Of a stretch of DNA of 35,191 nt, positions 7,788-16,700 are shown in pieces. Position 1 is the first letter of the stretch, and the number at the start of each line of letters is the position of its first letter. Source of the stretch: Sterolibacterium sp. (GTDB lineage Bacteria > Pseudomonadota > Gammaproteobacteria > Burkholderiales > Rhodocyclaceae); the NCBI GenBank assembly GCA_019105045.1, contig JAHRWT010000115.1:1-35191 (forward strand). Direction: 5' to 3'. The notes under the pieces are model-generated. The model had not been told where the DNA came from. It made no database searches and saw only the letters and a program-made list of their open reading frames with translations. A program made the translations under genes and the position numbers.

Positions 7788-8720
7788 ATGAATAATATCG
7801 ATATCAGGCGAATAGACCTCAACCTGCTGGTGGTGTTTGAAGCCGTTTATCGTGAAGGTACGGTCACTCGCGCCAGCGAAAAACTGCATCTGACGCAGTC
7901 GTCCGTCAGTCACGCGCTGGCGCGTTTGCGCAAGCTGTTTGATGATCCGCTGTTTCTGCGCCATCACAACGGCATGACGCCGACCGTGCTTGCCCGCGAG
8001 CTTTATCCGCCGGTACTTGCCGCCCTGCGCATACTTGAAGACACGCTCAACCAGCCGCCGGCGGATGGCCAGACCCAGCCGCGACGGGTGCTCAACATCG
8101 GCCTGATCACCACCGACGAAGCCGCTTTTCTGCCGCAGTTGATGGCCCGTCAAGGCAATGCGCCGCGCTATGAAATCGTCACCAGCCTCTACGAACCGGG
8201 GCGTTTTGAAAGCCGGCTGGCCAGCGGCAAGTTCGATGCAGTCATGCAGCCGTTCGCCTATTCTTATCCTTCGGCGCAAGTACAAAGCTGCCTGCTGGGT
8301 CGCGAAGGGCTGTCGGTGATGATCCGCCGCAATCATCCGGCGCTGCGCAAGGGGGCGCTTGATCTGGACACCTATCTCGGGCTGCGTCATATCGTCGTCG
8401 CGCCCCGCCGCATGGAAACCAATTATCTGGACATGGAATTTGCCCGCCGCCGTCTCGAACGCGAAGTCGTGTTGCGTTGCCAGGACTATTGGACGGCTGC
8501 CCGCATCGTTGCCGAAACCGACTGCATCCTCACCGCGCCGCACCGTCCGATGGCTTATTTGATCGGCGACATGCGCGCCAACAAACTGGTGCCGCTGCCC
8601 GAAGGCCTCAACATGCCGGACGGCGCCGACATCTATCTTTACTGGCACGCTGCCGCCGAAGATGATCCCGACAACCGCTGGCTGCGGCAGAACCTGGTGG
8701 AGATTTTCCAGGCGCCGTGA
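7788..8720 (+). CDS. LysR-family transcriptional regulator
   Basis: 310 residues from the chosen ATG. The N-terminal winged helix-turn-helix is textbook for the family: DLNLLVVFEAVYREGTVTRA, SEKLHLTQSSVSHALARLRK and LFDDPLFLRHHNGMTPT. An effector-binding domain of about 220 residues follows. Starting at 7788 puts ten residues before DLNLL, typical of the family; an in-frame ATG at 7755 would add 11 residues. Neither has a clear Shine-Dalgarno. The DDPLF.R...GM.PT pattern places it near the NodD/PcaQ/LeuO-like branch, where effectors are often aromatic or acidic metabolites, but the ligand is unknown. LysR proteins usually control a divergent neighbour, here the 69-codon gene. Confidence 0.93.
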   Translation: MNNIDIRRIDLNLLVVFEAVYREGTVTRASEKLHLTQSSVSHALARLRKLFDDPLFLRHHNGMTPTVLARELYPPVLAALRILEDTLNQPPADGQTQPRRVLNIGLITTDEAAFLPQLMARQGNAPRYEIVTSLYEPGRFESRLASGKFDAVMQPFAYSYPSAQVQSCLLGREGLSVMIRRNHPALRKGALDLDTYLGLRHIVVAPRRMETNYLDMEFARRRLEREVVLRCQDYWTAARIVAETDCILTAPHRPMAYLIGDMRANKLVPLPEGLNMPDGADIYLYWHAAAEDDPDNRWLRQNLVEIFQAP

Positions 8721-8780
8721 AAAATGGCGGGTGGTGTGTGCGTTGCCGGGGGAATGCACGGAATGCCGATGGCGGGTCAG

Positions 8781-8810
8781 TGTTCAATGTTCAGTGTTCA
8801 CTGTTCAGTG
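8781..8810. repeat. 7-bp tandem repeat, four copies
   Basis: TGTTCAA, TGTTCAG, TGTTCAC and TGTTCAG lie head to tail in the gap between the convergent LysR and TonB-receptor genes. The surrounding 220 bp otherwise hold only the receptor terminator. Confidence 0.8.
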
Positions 8811-8856
8811 GCAGAGGCGCCGCCAGGTTTTGCTTGACCACTGCGCTGACGCGGCC

Positions 8857-8887
8857 AAAAAAAACGCCCCGGCCAAAGGCAGGGGCG
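8857..8887 (-). terminator. Intrinsic terminator of the TonB-dependent receptor gene
   Basis: On the minus strand CGCCCC...GGGGCG forms a stem closed further by GCC/GGC around a TTT loop, and is followed by eight Ts. It starts 52 bp past the receptor stop codon. Confidence 0.9.
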
Positions 8888-8939
8888 GTGGTCAGGCAGA
8901 GTCACTGCGCGGGCTCCCGGCGCAGTGGCTTCAGCAGGC

Positions 8940-11300
8940 TCAGTAGGTATAGGTCAGATCCATGCCCACGGTGCGCGGCTCGCCCCAGTTGCCGGACATA
9001 TCGGTCACCCAACCCGGATTGACCATGGTCATGTACTTCTTGTTGGTCAGGTTCTTGGCATACAGCCCCACGGTGACCCGGCCTTCGTCACGCGGCCCGG
9101 CCTTGATGCGCGACAGGGCCAGGCGGGCATTCCAGATGCCGAATGCCGGCGTGGTCAGAGGAATGCGCGGGTCGGCGAGGGTGGGGAAGACCTTGGAGGT
9201 ATCCACCGGCGTAGACGTGGCATCACGATGGGTATAGCTGATCATGCCATCCAACACCCCCGGCAAGCCGAATTGCGGGAAACGATAATCCAGATTCACC
9301 GAATAATCGTGCTTCGGCACGATCAGATCGCGGTTTGCCGTGACATCCAGACCCGAGGCCGGATCAATCCACTGGTTGTACTTGTGATGCAGATAGGCGT
9401 AATTCACCCCCAGTCGCAGATTGCGGGTGATGGCTGCCGTCAGATCGAGTTCCAGACCTTTATACGTGGATTGGCCGACGTTCACCGTCTGCCAGCCACC
9501 ACTCAGCTGGGCAGTGGATTTTTGCTCGTCCTTGAACTTGGACTGGAACAAGGCGACGTTGGTACGCAGGCGGCGATCAAAGAACTCACCTTTCATGCCC
9601 ACTTCGAAGGATTTGATGGTTTCCGGATCAAAGCCGGCAGCAAAGGCTGCTGCGCCATTGGGGGGACCGGCGATCGGGTCAAAGCCGCCACTGGTGTAAG
9701 CCGTCGAGTACTTGACATAAGTCATCAAGTCTTTCTGCCAGTGGTAGTTGAAGGACAGGGCGGGTGTGGTTTTGGTCCAGTTGCGGTCTGCGTAGGTATT
9801 TGTGAAAGTCGTCGCAGCAAACCAGCCGGTGTTGTAGCCCACCACCTTGCGCTGGTCGCGCGTGAAGCGCACGCCCGGTACGATATCCAGCTTGTTGTCG
9901 AGAATTTCCGGCGTCCAGGTCATCTGCGCAAAAGCTGCCACAGACTTGCTCTTGGCCGAATCCAGACCTTTTGCGTCAGGAACGATGACACCAGGAGTGG
10001 GGGTGCCATATGACACGCCTATGCCAATATTAGGCCCAGAGTGCTGATAGCCTTTCTCGGTCGAGTAAAACAGGCCGGCGGTGTAATTCAGGTTCTTGGC
10101 CAACTCACCAAGAAACTGGAATTCCTGCGACCAGGCTTCGTTGTACAGCACGATGGGGTGGCCGTAGCCTAAGCCAAGTGGGTCGGCAAAGCTATCGGCA
10201 CGGAAAGCATCGCCGCCGGCATAGGCACCATAGTTATAGTGGTTGCGGGTATCGACCTTGGTATAGCCAGTGATCGAACGCAAGGTGAAGGTCGGGCTGA
10301 CATCCCAGGTGACGTTCAGCGTATGACCTTCGGTCTTGTTCTTGTTCTTTTCGTAAGGCGTGGAGACATACAGCTGATCCAGCTTGTTGAAAGAACAGCC
10401 GGCGATGAAGTCCGCGTTGGTTGGTATCAACGGGTCTGGTACCCCAAACAGGGCCAAAGTAGCGTAGCCCGGCACGATACACTGCGGCGGGGTGTCATAG
10501 CTCTTGGTGTTGGTGTTGTCGTAACCGTAATCCACCGTGATGTTGTTCTGCGGCTTCCAGCGCACGTCGAAGCGCCAGGCATCGGATTTCAGCTCACCAA
10601 ACTTCACACCACCCGGCGCTGTGTTGTGTACGCCGTCGTGATCCTTCTGTCGGTGCAGATAGGAGATTTTGGCCGCCAGGTTGTCCTGGATCGGAATATT
10701 GACCACCGTGCGCGAGAGCATCTGACCACGATTGGCGATGTTGAACTGCTGCTTGAAGCCCACGCGATCCAAGCCCAGCTCGGGGCGGGCGGTATAGACG
10801 TTCACCGCACCACCCGTCGCATTGCGACCGGAGAGCACGCCTTGCGGGCCTTTCAGCACTTCGATGCGCTCCAGATCGCCGGCCGGATTGTTCAGGCCGA
10901 TCAACTGCGAGCGGAACACGCCATCGACGTGGAAAGCCAGCGGGTTGGGCGCACTGATGAACACGGCGTTGGTGGTGATGCCGCGGAAGGTCGGGAAAAA
11001 GGCTTCCGAACTGCCTGGATAGGGCGCCAGGTTCAACCCCGGCACTTCTGCGCCCAGGTCGGAGAGGGTGACGATGTTCTTCTTTTCCAGTTCCTTGGTG
11101 CCCATGGCCTGGATGGAAATCGGCACATCCTGCAGGTTTTCCTTGCGTTTTTGTGCGGTGACGACGACTTCTTCAATCGCCGCGCTGGGCTGTTCGTTCT
11201 TGTGGGTTTCTTGGGCGTACACCAGGGGCGCAGCCACCAGTTGGGCCAGCGCGACAGACAGCGCCATCGCCATGGGTTTGCGGGGGAAATGAGTCTTCAA
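8940..11300 (-). CDS. TonB-dependent outer-membrane receptor (TTG start)
   Basis: 786 residues. The N-terminal signal peptide (LKTHFPRKPMAMALSVALAQLVAAPLVYAQE, cut here into LKTHFPRKPM and ALSVALAQLVAAPLVYAQ) ends in VYAQE. It is followed by a TonB box-like IEEVVVTAQKR, the plug domain (LQDVPISIQAMG, then RIEVLKGPQGVLSGRNATGGAVNV) and a beta-barrel ending in DLTYTY with the aromatic terminal residue expected for BAM insertion. These proteins import large or scarce substrates across the outer membrane using TonB energy. The plug style (VTAQKR, LQDVPIS) is that of the large sphingomonad/steroid-degrader receptor group rather than of siderophore receptors with known ligands; the substrate is unknown. 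An upstream in-frame extension to 11471 is rejected because AAGGAGG stands five bases before the TTG codon at 11300 and the signal peptide begins there. Confidence 0.93.
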   Translation of the reverse strand: MKTHFPRKPMAMALSVALAQLVAAPLVYAQETHKNEQPSAAIEEVVVTAQKRKENLQDVPISIQAMGTKELEKKNIVTLSDLGAEVPGLNLAPYPGSSEAFFPTFRGITTNAVFISAPNPLAFHVDGVFRSQLIGLNNPAGDLERIEVLKGPQGVLSGRNATGGAVNVYTARPELGLDRVGFKQQFNIANRGQMLSRTVVNIPIQDNLAAKISYLHRQKDHDGVHNTAPGGVKFGELKSDAWRFDVRWKPQNNITVDYGYDNTNTKSYDTPPQCIVPGYATLALFGVPDPLIPTNADFIAGCSFNKLDQLYVSTPYEKNKNKTEGHTLNVTWDVSPTFTLRSITGYTKVDTRNHYNYGAYAGGDAFRADSFADPLGLGYGHPIVLYNEAWSQEFQFLGELAKNLNYTAGLFYSTEKGYQHSGPNIGIGVSYGTPTPGVIVPDAKGLDSAKSKSVAAFAQMTWTPEILDNKLDIVPGVRFTRDQRKVVGYNTGWFAATTFTNTYADRNWTKTTPALSFNYHWQKDLMTYVKYSTAYTSGGFDPIAGPPNGAAAFAAGFDPETIKSFEVGMKGEFFDRRLRTNVALFQSKFKDEQKSTAQLSGGWQTVNVGQSTYKGLELDLTAAITRNLRLGVNYAYLHHKYNQWIDPASGLDVTANRDLIVPKHDYSVNLDYRFPQFGLPGVLDGMISYTHRDATSTPVDTSKVFPTLADPRIPLTTPAFGIWNARLALSRIKAGPRDEGRVTVGLYAKNLTNKKYMTMVNPGWVTDMSGNWGEPRTVGMDLTYTY

Positions 11301-11311
11301 GTGATCCTCCT
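11301..11311 (-). promoter_or_regulatory. Strong Shine-Dalgarno deciding a TTG start
   Basis: Read on the minus strand, AAGGAGG is followed by ATCAC and then TTG (11298-11300). The spacing is optimal and no ATG is available before the hydrophobic core of the signal peptide except far upstream. The start is therefore the rare TTG codon. Confidence 0.8.
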
Positions 11312-11317
11312 TGGGGA

Positions 11318-11407
11318 CATTGCAATGGGGTTGTGTGTGCCATGACTTGCGCACGCTGCCGTGCTGACGCATCGGTTTATGGTTGTGGATTGCCCCGATG
11401 CAGCGTG
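11318..11407 (-). promoter_or_regulatory. Structured leader upstream of the TonB-receptor gene
   Basis: On the minus strand, CACGCTGCATCGG (5' arm) can pair with CCGATGC and then, after a roughly 10-base bulge, with CAGCGTG, giving a two-part hairpin with a 19-base loop. Closer to the start is the 10-bp palindrome CATTGCAATG (11318-11327), just ahead of the Shine-Dalgarno. A TATAGA at about 11418-11423 (minus strand) is a possible -10, which would place the whole structure in a roughly 110-base 5' leader. I do not recognise a known riboswitch; it is too short for a cobalamin riboswitch. Transcriptional operators are an alternative reading. Confidence 0.4.
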
Positions 11408-11474
11408 ACAAGCGGCAGTCTATATCAGAAAAACCGGCCGTGGAAAGACGCATTGCGCGGGATCGTGCCAAATA

Positions 11475-11509
11475 GTGCGGCGTGTGGCGTACGGCACGTG
11501 GCGTGTGGC
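11475..11509. repeat. 7-bp tandem repeat, five degenerate copies
   Basis: GTGCGGC, GTGTGGC, GTACGGC, ACGTGGC and GTGTGGC lie head to tail, just past the stop codon of the 562-codon gene. Confidence 0.7.
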
Positions 11510-11521
11510 GTGGCCGCCGGC

Positions 11522-13210
11522 TCAGGTCTGCAGGCGGGTATAGGTGCAGCGGTCGAAATCTGCGCCGCTGTCGAGCAGTCGGTCGAGACGGACGGATTGT
11601 GACGATGCGTGGCGGATGTCCAGCAGTTGATCGGCGCGGAACCAGCCACCAGGGAGCAGGAGCGTGGCAGGCTGACCCAGTTCGGCCAGGGCCGGCAGAT
11701 GAAAACCGCGCCCGTATTCGCTCTTTGCGGCGGCCATGCCACCTGCGTCATCCGCGCTGCGGGTGACGGTGAGGGCTTGCGGCGTGCCCGGCATCAGGTC
11801 GGCGGCCAGGTACAGGCTGCCCGCAGTGACATCACTGTCACTGGCGATCCAGACAATACGGGCCAGTTGCCAGGGACTGTCAGGCGACGGGCGCAGGGCG
11901 ATCAGCCGGCCAGGGCCGAGGGCGGTGCCGGCCTGGGCGAGCGGGCGTTGCAGCAGACGCAGGCTTGGCGCGCGGCCCGCCCACTGCTGCCAGGTTTCGC
12001 TGCGGTTGCTGGCCTGCGCGGCATCCTGGTCTTGATCGATAGCAGCCGCCTGGGTGGTGAGGTGGCCGAATGTGGCGAGTTCGTCATGGGCGCGTTTGCC
12101 CAGATAGATCGACTGCCGGGGCGGTGCGAACGGCTTGCCACTGAGCTGGTAATGGATGGCGGCGACGGAGGGCAGCAGTTCGCAGGGCGCGGCCTGGGCG
12201 GCATCGCTTGCGGCGGTGCGCCCGCCTTTGCACCAATCCTGATAGACGCCGCGCAGCAGGCGTTCGCAGTCGGGCTGGGTGCAATGCGGGCCCAGTTTGA
12301 GTTCCTGTGGCGAGCTGCCTGCCGCCAGTTTGAGCAGGCGCTGCTTGATGGTCTTGCGCAGGGCGTGCATGTCCAGCCAGCGCAGGGTGTCGCTGGCGGC
12401 GACCGGCGCCTGGTTGGCCACGCTGGCCACGCTGGCCGCGCTGGCACTGGCCAGGTTGATGCACAGCGGCGGCGTGCGCTGGTCGCTCGGCGCTGTGGGC
12501 AGCAGTGGTACTTTGGCGGCCCAGCGCTGCGCCCAGTAGCCGACCTGTTCCAGTGCTTTTGTCTGCAATTCATGGGGCTGGGCGGCAGCCAGCAGCAGGA
12601 TTGCGACGTAGTGACCGGCCGCGCTGAACGTGTCTGCGACCACCGTCTGGCTGACGGCCAGCGCTTCGGCCGCAAAGTAGATGCGGTGCAGGCGGCGCCA
12701 GAAATCTGCGGGAGGCATCAAGCCAAGCCGATGGTGATCGAGTTGCCAGGTCTGCATGGCGGCCAGCGCCCGGCAGGCGGCGAGGGCGGCCTGGGCCTGG
12801 TTCTGTGCATCGAGTGGCGTGGCGGCGGCCTGTTCGCGCCAGTCCTGCAGAGCGCGCAGATAGCCGTTGATCAGCGCCTGCCAGAGTCGCTGCATGGTGG
12901 CAAAGCTGTTTTGCGTGGTCTCGTTCAGCGGCAGCTCGGGGCGTTGTCGATGGTGGGGGCGCAGCCATTCATCGTGAAGAAAATGCAGCGTGCCGCGCAG
13001 GAATTCGAGAATGCGCAGCCGCTCAGTGGCCGGCAACGGGTGGTGCAGCAGGCATTCCAGCTGTTGCAGCAACTGCTCGCCCGCCAGGGGCGTATTGGTG
13101 ATGGGTACGCTTGCCAGCCAGCGTTTGCAGTCAGCCAGTGTCGTGAAGTGCGGGGCGGGCTGGCCGTCTGCCGGCAGGGTGGGCAGTTGCAGATCGTGCA
13201 GATTTTTCAT
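11522..13210 (-). CDS. Uncharacterised 562-residue protein, possible PilZ-like C-terminus
   Basis: I do not recognise the family with certainty. From the chosen ATG the protein has 562 residues, no signal peptide and no membrane segment. It is rich in Ala, Leu and Gln and largely helical over the first 400 residues. The C-terminal 140 residues are predicted beta-rich: GPGRLIALRPSPDSPWQLARIVWIASD (here split as GPGRLIALRPS and WQLARIVWIASD), then GSLYLAADLMPGTPQALTV. This resembles PilZ-like domains of betaproteobacterial helical proteins, but the RxxxR and D/NxSxxG c-di-GMP motifs are not clearly present. The start overlaps the HIT gene stop by four bases (ATGA), so translational coupling is likely; a frame extending to 13543 is a shadow of the HIT gene. 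A 9-bp repeat array encodes the Ala/Ser/Val linker near residues 255-266. Confidence 0.75.
   Translation of the reverse strand: MKNLHDLQLPTLPADGQPAPHFTTLADCKRWLASVPITNTPLAGEQLLQQLECLLHHPLPATERLRILEFLRGTLHFLHDEWLRPHHRQRPELPLNETTQNSFATMQRLWQALINGYLRALQDWREQAAATPLDAQNQAQAALAACRALAAMQTWQLDHHRLGLMPPADFWRRLHRIYFAAEALAVSQTVVADTFSAAGHYVAILLLAAAQPHELQTKALEQVGYWAQRWAAKVPLLPTAPSDQRTPPLCINLASASAASVASVANQAPVAASDTLRWLDMHALRKTIKQRLLKLAAGSSPQELKLGPHCTQPDCERLLRGVYQDWCKGGRTAASDAAQAAPCELLPSVAAIHYQLSGKPFAPPRQSIYLGKRAHDELATFGHLTTQAAAIDQDQDAAQASNRSETWQQWAGRAPSLRLLQRPLAQAGTALGPGRLIALRPSPDSPWQLARIVWIASDSDVTAGSLYLAADLMPGTPQALTVTRSADDAGGMAAAKSEYGRGFHLPALAELGQPATLLLPGGWFRADQLLDIRHASSQSVRLDRLLDSGADFDRCTYTRLQT
12415..12450. 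repeat. 9-bp tandem repeat inside the 562-codon gene, four copies
   Basis: TGGCCACGC, TGGCCACGC, TGGCCGCGC and TGGCACTGG on the plus strand. On the coding strand they give a low-complexity run of alternating small residues (ASVASVAN). The period is a multiple of three, so copy-number change keeps the frame. Confidence 0.7.
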
Positions 13211-13701
13211 GACGAGGCCAGCCGCTTGCCCAGCGCCTGACGCAGCACGGCGCTGTCGATGGTCGGTTGAATCTGACGATGAGCATGGCGGCTGGCCGTC
13301 TTGTTTGCTGCCGCCCAGATCGGTGCCGGAAAATGGCTGTCGTCCTGCCAGCGCGGAATGACATGCCAATGCACGTGCGGCGTCAAATTGCCCAGGCTGG
13401 CCAGGTTGATTTTGTCGGGGGCGGGTTGGCAATGCTGGCGCAAGAGGCTTTCGACGGCGAACACCACGCTCATCAGATGGGCGCGTTGGCCGGCATCCAG
13501 ATCGGTCATTTCGCGCACATGCGATTGCCAGATGACGCGACAAAAACCGGGGAAAGCCCGCCCTTCATCACCACCCACCCGCACCACGCGGCAGTGCTCG
13601 TCCGCCCACAGCAGCTCGCCGCCGGCTTCGGCGCAGAGTTCACAGGATGCGCAGGATGCACAGGATTCGCGGGGCTTATGGTGCTCACGGTGCTGCTCCA
13701 T
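13207..13701 (-). CDS. HIT family protein with an N-terminal CxxCxxCxxC cluster
   Basis: 164 residues. HIT proteins are nucleotide hydrolases or transferases acting on the alpha-phosphate of dinucleoside polyphosphates or nucleoside phosphoramidates. The catalytic histidine triad HVHWHV (His109, 111, 113) is intact, preceded by NLTP. Upstream is the CELCAEAGGELLW segment common in this betaproteobacterial subgroup. The start is set by GGGAGG six bases before ATG at 13701; a frame reaching 13725 lacks such a site. Four cysteines at 14, 17, 20 and 23 form CxxCxxCxxC, which could bind zinc; three of the units come from a 9-bp DNA repeat. It sits 41 bp after the DUF3683 gene and overlaps the next gene by four bases, so it is the middle of a three-gene unit. 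Confidence 0.92.
   Translation of the reverse strand: MEQHREHHKPRESCASCASCELCAEAGGELLWADEHCRVVRVGGDEGRAFPGFCRVIWQSHVREMTDLDAGQRAHLMSVVFAVESLLRQHCQPAPDKINLASLGNLTPHVHWHVIPRWQDDSHFPAPIWAAANKTASRHAHRQIQPTIDSAVLRQALGKRLASS
13642..13668. repeat. 9-bp tandem repeat encoding the Cys cluster of the HIT protein
   Basis: ACAGGATGC, GCAGGATGC and ACAGGATTC on the plus strand. On the coding strand each unit adds Ser-Cys-Ala/Glu, creating the regular CxxC spacing at residues 14-23. Confidence 0.75.
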
Positions 13702-13742
13702 GTTCATCCTCCCGATCATGGCCAATAAGGATAGCGCGCAGC

Positions 13743-16700
13743 TTACAGCAGGATACGCTCGATGCCGCCTTGATTGGCCTTGTTCACATAATCCATCAGC
13801 CAGTTTTCGCCCATCAGCGCGCGCGCCATTTCGACCACCATGAATTCGGCCTGGGTGGCGGCATCATCGTTGTAGCGGGCCAGTCCTTGCAGGCAGGAGG
13901 GGCAGGAGGTGAGAATTTTCACTTCACCCTCGAAGCCGTCTTGACGCAAATTCGCCGCGCCGGCTTCGATTTCCTGTTGCTTGCGAAAGCGCACCTGTGT
14001 GGATACATCGGGCCGGGCCACGGCCAGCGTGCCGGATTCGCCGCAGCAGCGATCATTCAGCGGCACGTTCTGGCCCATCAGCGTATTCACCACGAGCGAG
14101 ACGTTGTGGGTTTTGGTCGGCGTGTGGCAAGGGTCGTGATACAGGTAGCGGGTCTTGCCCTGACTGCTCAGATGTACGCCTTTTTCCAGCAGATATTCGT
14201 GGATGTCGAGCAGCCGGCAGCCGGGGAAAATCTTGTCGAACTGGTATTGCTGCAGCTGATCCATGCAGGTGCCGCAGGAAACAATCACCGTTTTGATATC
14301 AAGATAGTTGAGCGTGGTGGCAACACGATGGAAAAGCACGCGGTTGTCGGTGGTGATTTCCTGCCCTTTGTCGGCATCGCCGCTGGCGATCTGCGGATAG
14401 CCGCAGCACAGATAGCCGGGCGGCAGCACGGTCTGCACGCCCAGGTTGAACAGCATCGCCTGGGTGGCCAGGCCGATCTGCGAGAACAGCCGTTCCGAGC
14501 CGCAACCGGGGAAATAGAACACTGCATCGGCATCGGCGTCAGCCTTTTGCGGATCGCGGATGACCGGCAGCAGGTGATCGTCTTCGATGCCCAGCATGGC
14601 CCGCGCGGTGCGGCTGGGCATACCGGCCGGCATCGGTTTGTTGAAGAAATGAATGACCTGGGTTTTGACCGACGGCTGGCCAACGGTGGCCGGCGGATGC
14701 TGGGTGCTGGCCTGGATCAGACCGGTGGCCTTGGCGATTTTATGCACCGCCCGCTGCGCCGGATAACCGACATTCACCATGCCGGCGCGCAGTGTTTTGA
14801 TGACGACCGGCTCGGTGGCGTTGAGAAAGGACATGGCCAGCGCCTTGCCCGGTTTGAAGTGGGATTTGCCCTGTTCGCGCAGGAAGTTGCGCATGGCAAT
14901 CGACACATCACCAAAGTCGATATCCACCGGACAGGGTTTCAGGCAGCGATGGCAGATGGTGCAGTGATCGGCCACATCGTTGAATTCGGCGAAATGATGC
15001 AGGGAAATGCCGCGCCGCGTCTGCTCTTCGTAAAGAAAGGCCTCGATCAAGAGCGAGGTGGCAAGGATTTTGTTGCGCGGGCTGTAGAGCAGGTTGGCCG
15101 GCGGCACGTGGGTGGAACAGACCGGCTTGCATTTGCCGCAGCGCAGGCAGTCCTTGATCATCTCGGCAATGGTGCCGACTTCGGATTGCTCCATGATCAG
15201 CGATTCTGTGCCGAGCAGGCTGAACGACGGCGTATAGGCGTTGCGCAGATCGGCGCCGGCCAGCAGCTTGCCGCGATTGAAGCGGCCTTCAGGATCGATT
15301 TTTTCCTTGTAGGCGCGAAAAGGCGCGATCTGCGCATCATCCAGAAATTCCAGCTTGGTGATGCCGATGCCGTGCTCGCCGGAAATCACCCCGCCCAACG
15401 CCCGCGCCAGCGTCATGATGCGTTCCACCGTGCGGTAGGCGGTTTGCAGCATGGCGTAGTTGTCGGAATTCACCGGAATATTGGTATGCACATTGCCATC
15501 ACCGGCGTGCATGTGGAGGGCAACAAACAGCCGGCCGCGCAGCACTTCCTGATGAATGGCGGCGATTTTCTCGCGCGTTGGCAAATAGGCTTCGCCACTG
15601 AAAATTTCGTCCAGACGCGGTTTCAGTTCCTGCTTCCACGACACCCGCGTGCTGTGATCCTGCAAGGCGGAGAAATTGGCGTCGATATGGTCGAGCAGCT
15701 GCTGCCAGTGTGCACGTACCTCGCGCACTGCCGCCTGTGCCAGCTCGCGCCGGTCGTGGATCAGGTTGCGGCCGGATTCGCCGGCTTCCCCCGTGTGCAG
15801 CGGCAGCTCGCCGGCCAGAAAATCGCTCAGGGCAGCGCACAGCGCCAGCTTGTTGGCGATCGACAGCTCGATGTTGATACGCTCGATGCCATCGCAATAA
15901 TCACCCATGCGCGGCAGCGGAATCACCACATCTTCGTTGATCTTGAAGGCATTGGTATGGCGCGAAATGGCCGCCGTGCGGGCGCGGTCGAGCCAGAACT
16001 GCTTGCGCGTTTCCGCACTCACGGCAATGAAGCCTTCGCCGCTGCGCGCATTGGCCATGCGCACCACGGCTGAAGCCGCCTGCATCACGGCCGCTTCGTC
16101 ATCACTGACCAGATCGCCGATCAGTACCATTTTCGGTCGCCCCTGGCGCTTGGCCTTGGTGGCATAACCGACGGCGCGCACATAGCGCTCGTCCAGGTGC
16201 TCCAGCCCGGCCAGTTGCACGCCCGCGGCCAGCCCGGCGCCGCCCGGTTTGAAGTAATCGGTGATTTCGACGATGGAGGGCACGGCATCGCGCACCTGAC
16301 CGAAGAATTCCAGACAGACCGTGCGCGTGTGCGCCGGCAGACGATGCAAGATCCAGGTGGCCGAAGTGATGATGCCGTCGCAGCCTTCCTTCTGCACGCC
16401 GGGCAGCCCGGCGAGGAATTTATCGGTGACATCCTTGCCCAGGCCCTGCTTGCGAAAACGGCTGCCGGGAATTTCGAGAATGTCCTCACGCAAGGGCTGC
16501 GCACAGGCGAAGTCTTCTGGCGCGCAGTAGCGCAGGCGGAAACGCACCAATGCCTGCTCGTGAATCTTGCCGAGATTGTGTTCCAGTCGTTCGACCAGCA
16601 GCCATTCGCCTTCTGGCGTGACCATTTTCCAGGCGGCCAGATTATCCAGCGCCGTGCCCCACAGTACGGCCTTTTTGCCGCCGGCATTCATGGCGACATT

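Noticed and set aside
11301-11420. Cobalamin riboswitch upstream of the TonB-dependent receptor
   Set aside because: The available leader is too short and I could not find the conserved B12-box or the expected core; only a simple two-part hairpin is visible.
11301-11471. N-terminal extension of the TonB-dependent receptor to 11471
   Set aside because: The extension precedes a complete signal peptide, and an optimal AAGGAGG sits just before the TTG at 11300.
13211-13543. N-terminal extension of the 562-codon gene to 13543
   Set aside because: The extra residues are Arg/Pro/Gln-rich shadow sequence of the HIT gene; the ATGA overlap at 13207-13210 gives a natural start.
13647-16073. 808-codon open frame on the plus strand opposite the DUF3683 gene
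   Set aside because: It is a shadow frame of a strongly supported gene: high GC makes the opposite strand stop-poor. The translation is rich in His, Gln and Gly with no recognisable domain, and the opposite frame has complete catalytic motifs.
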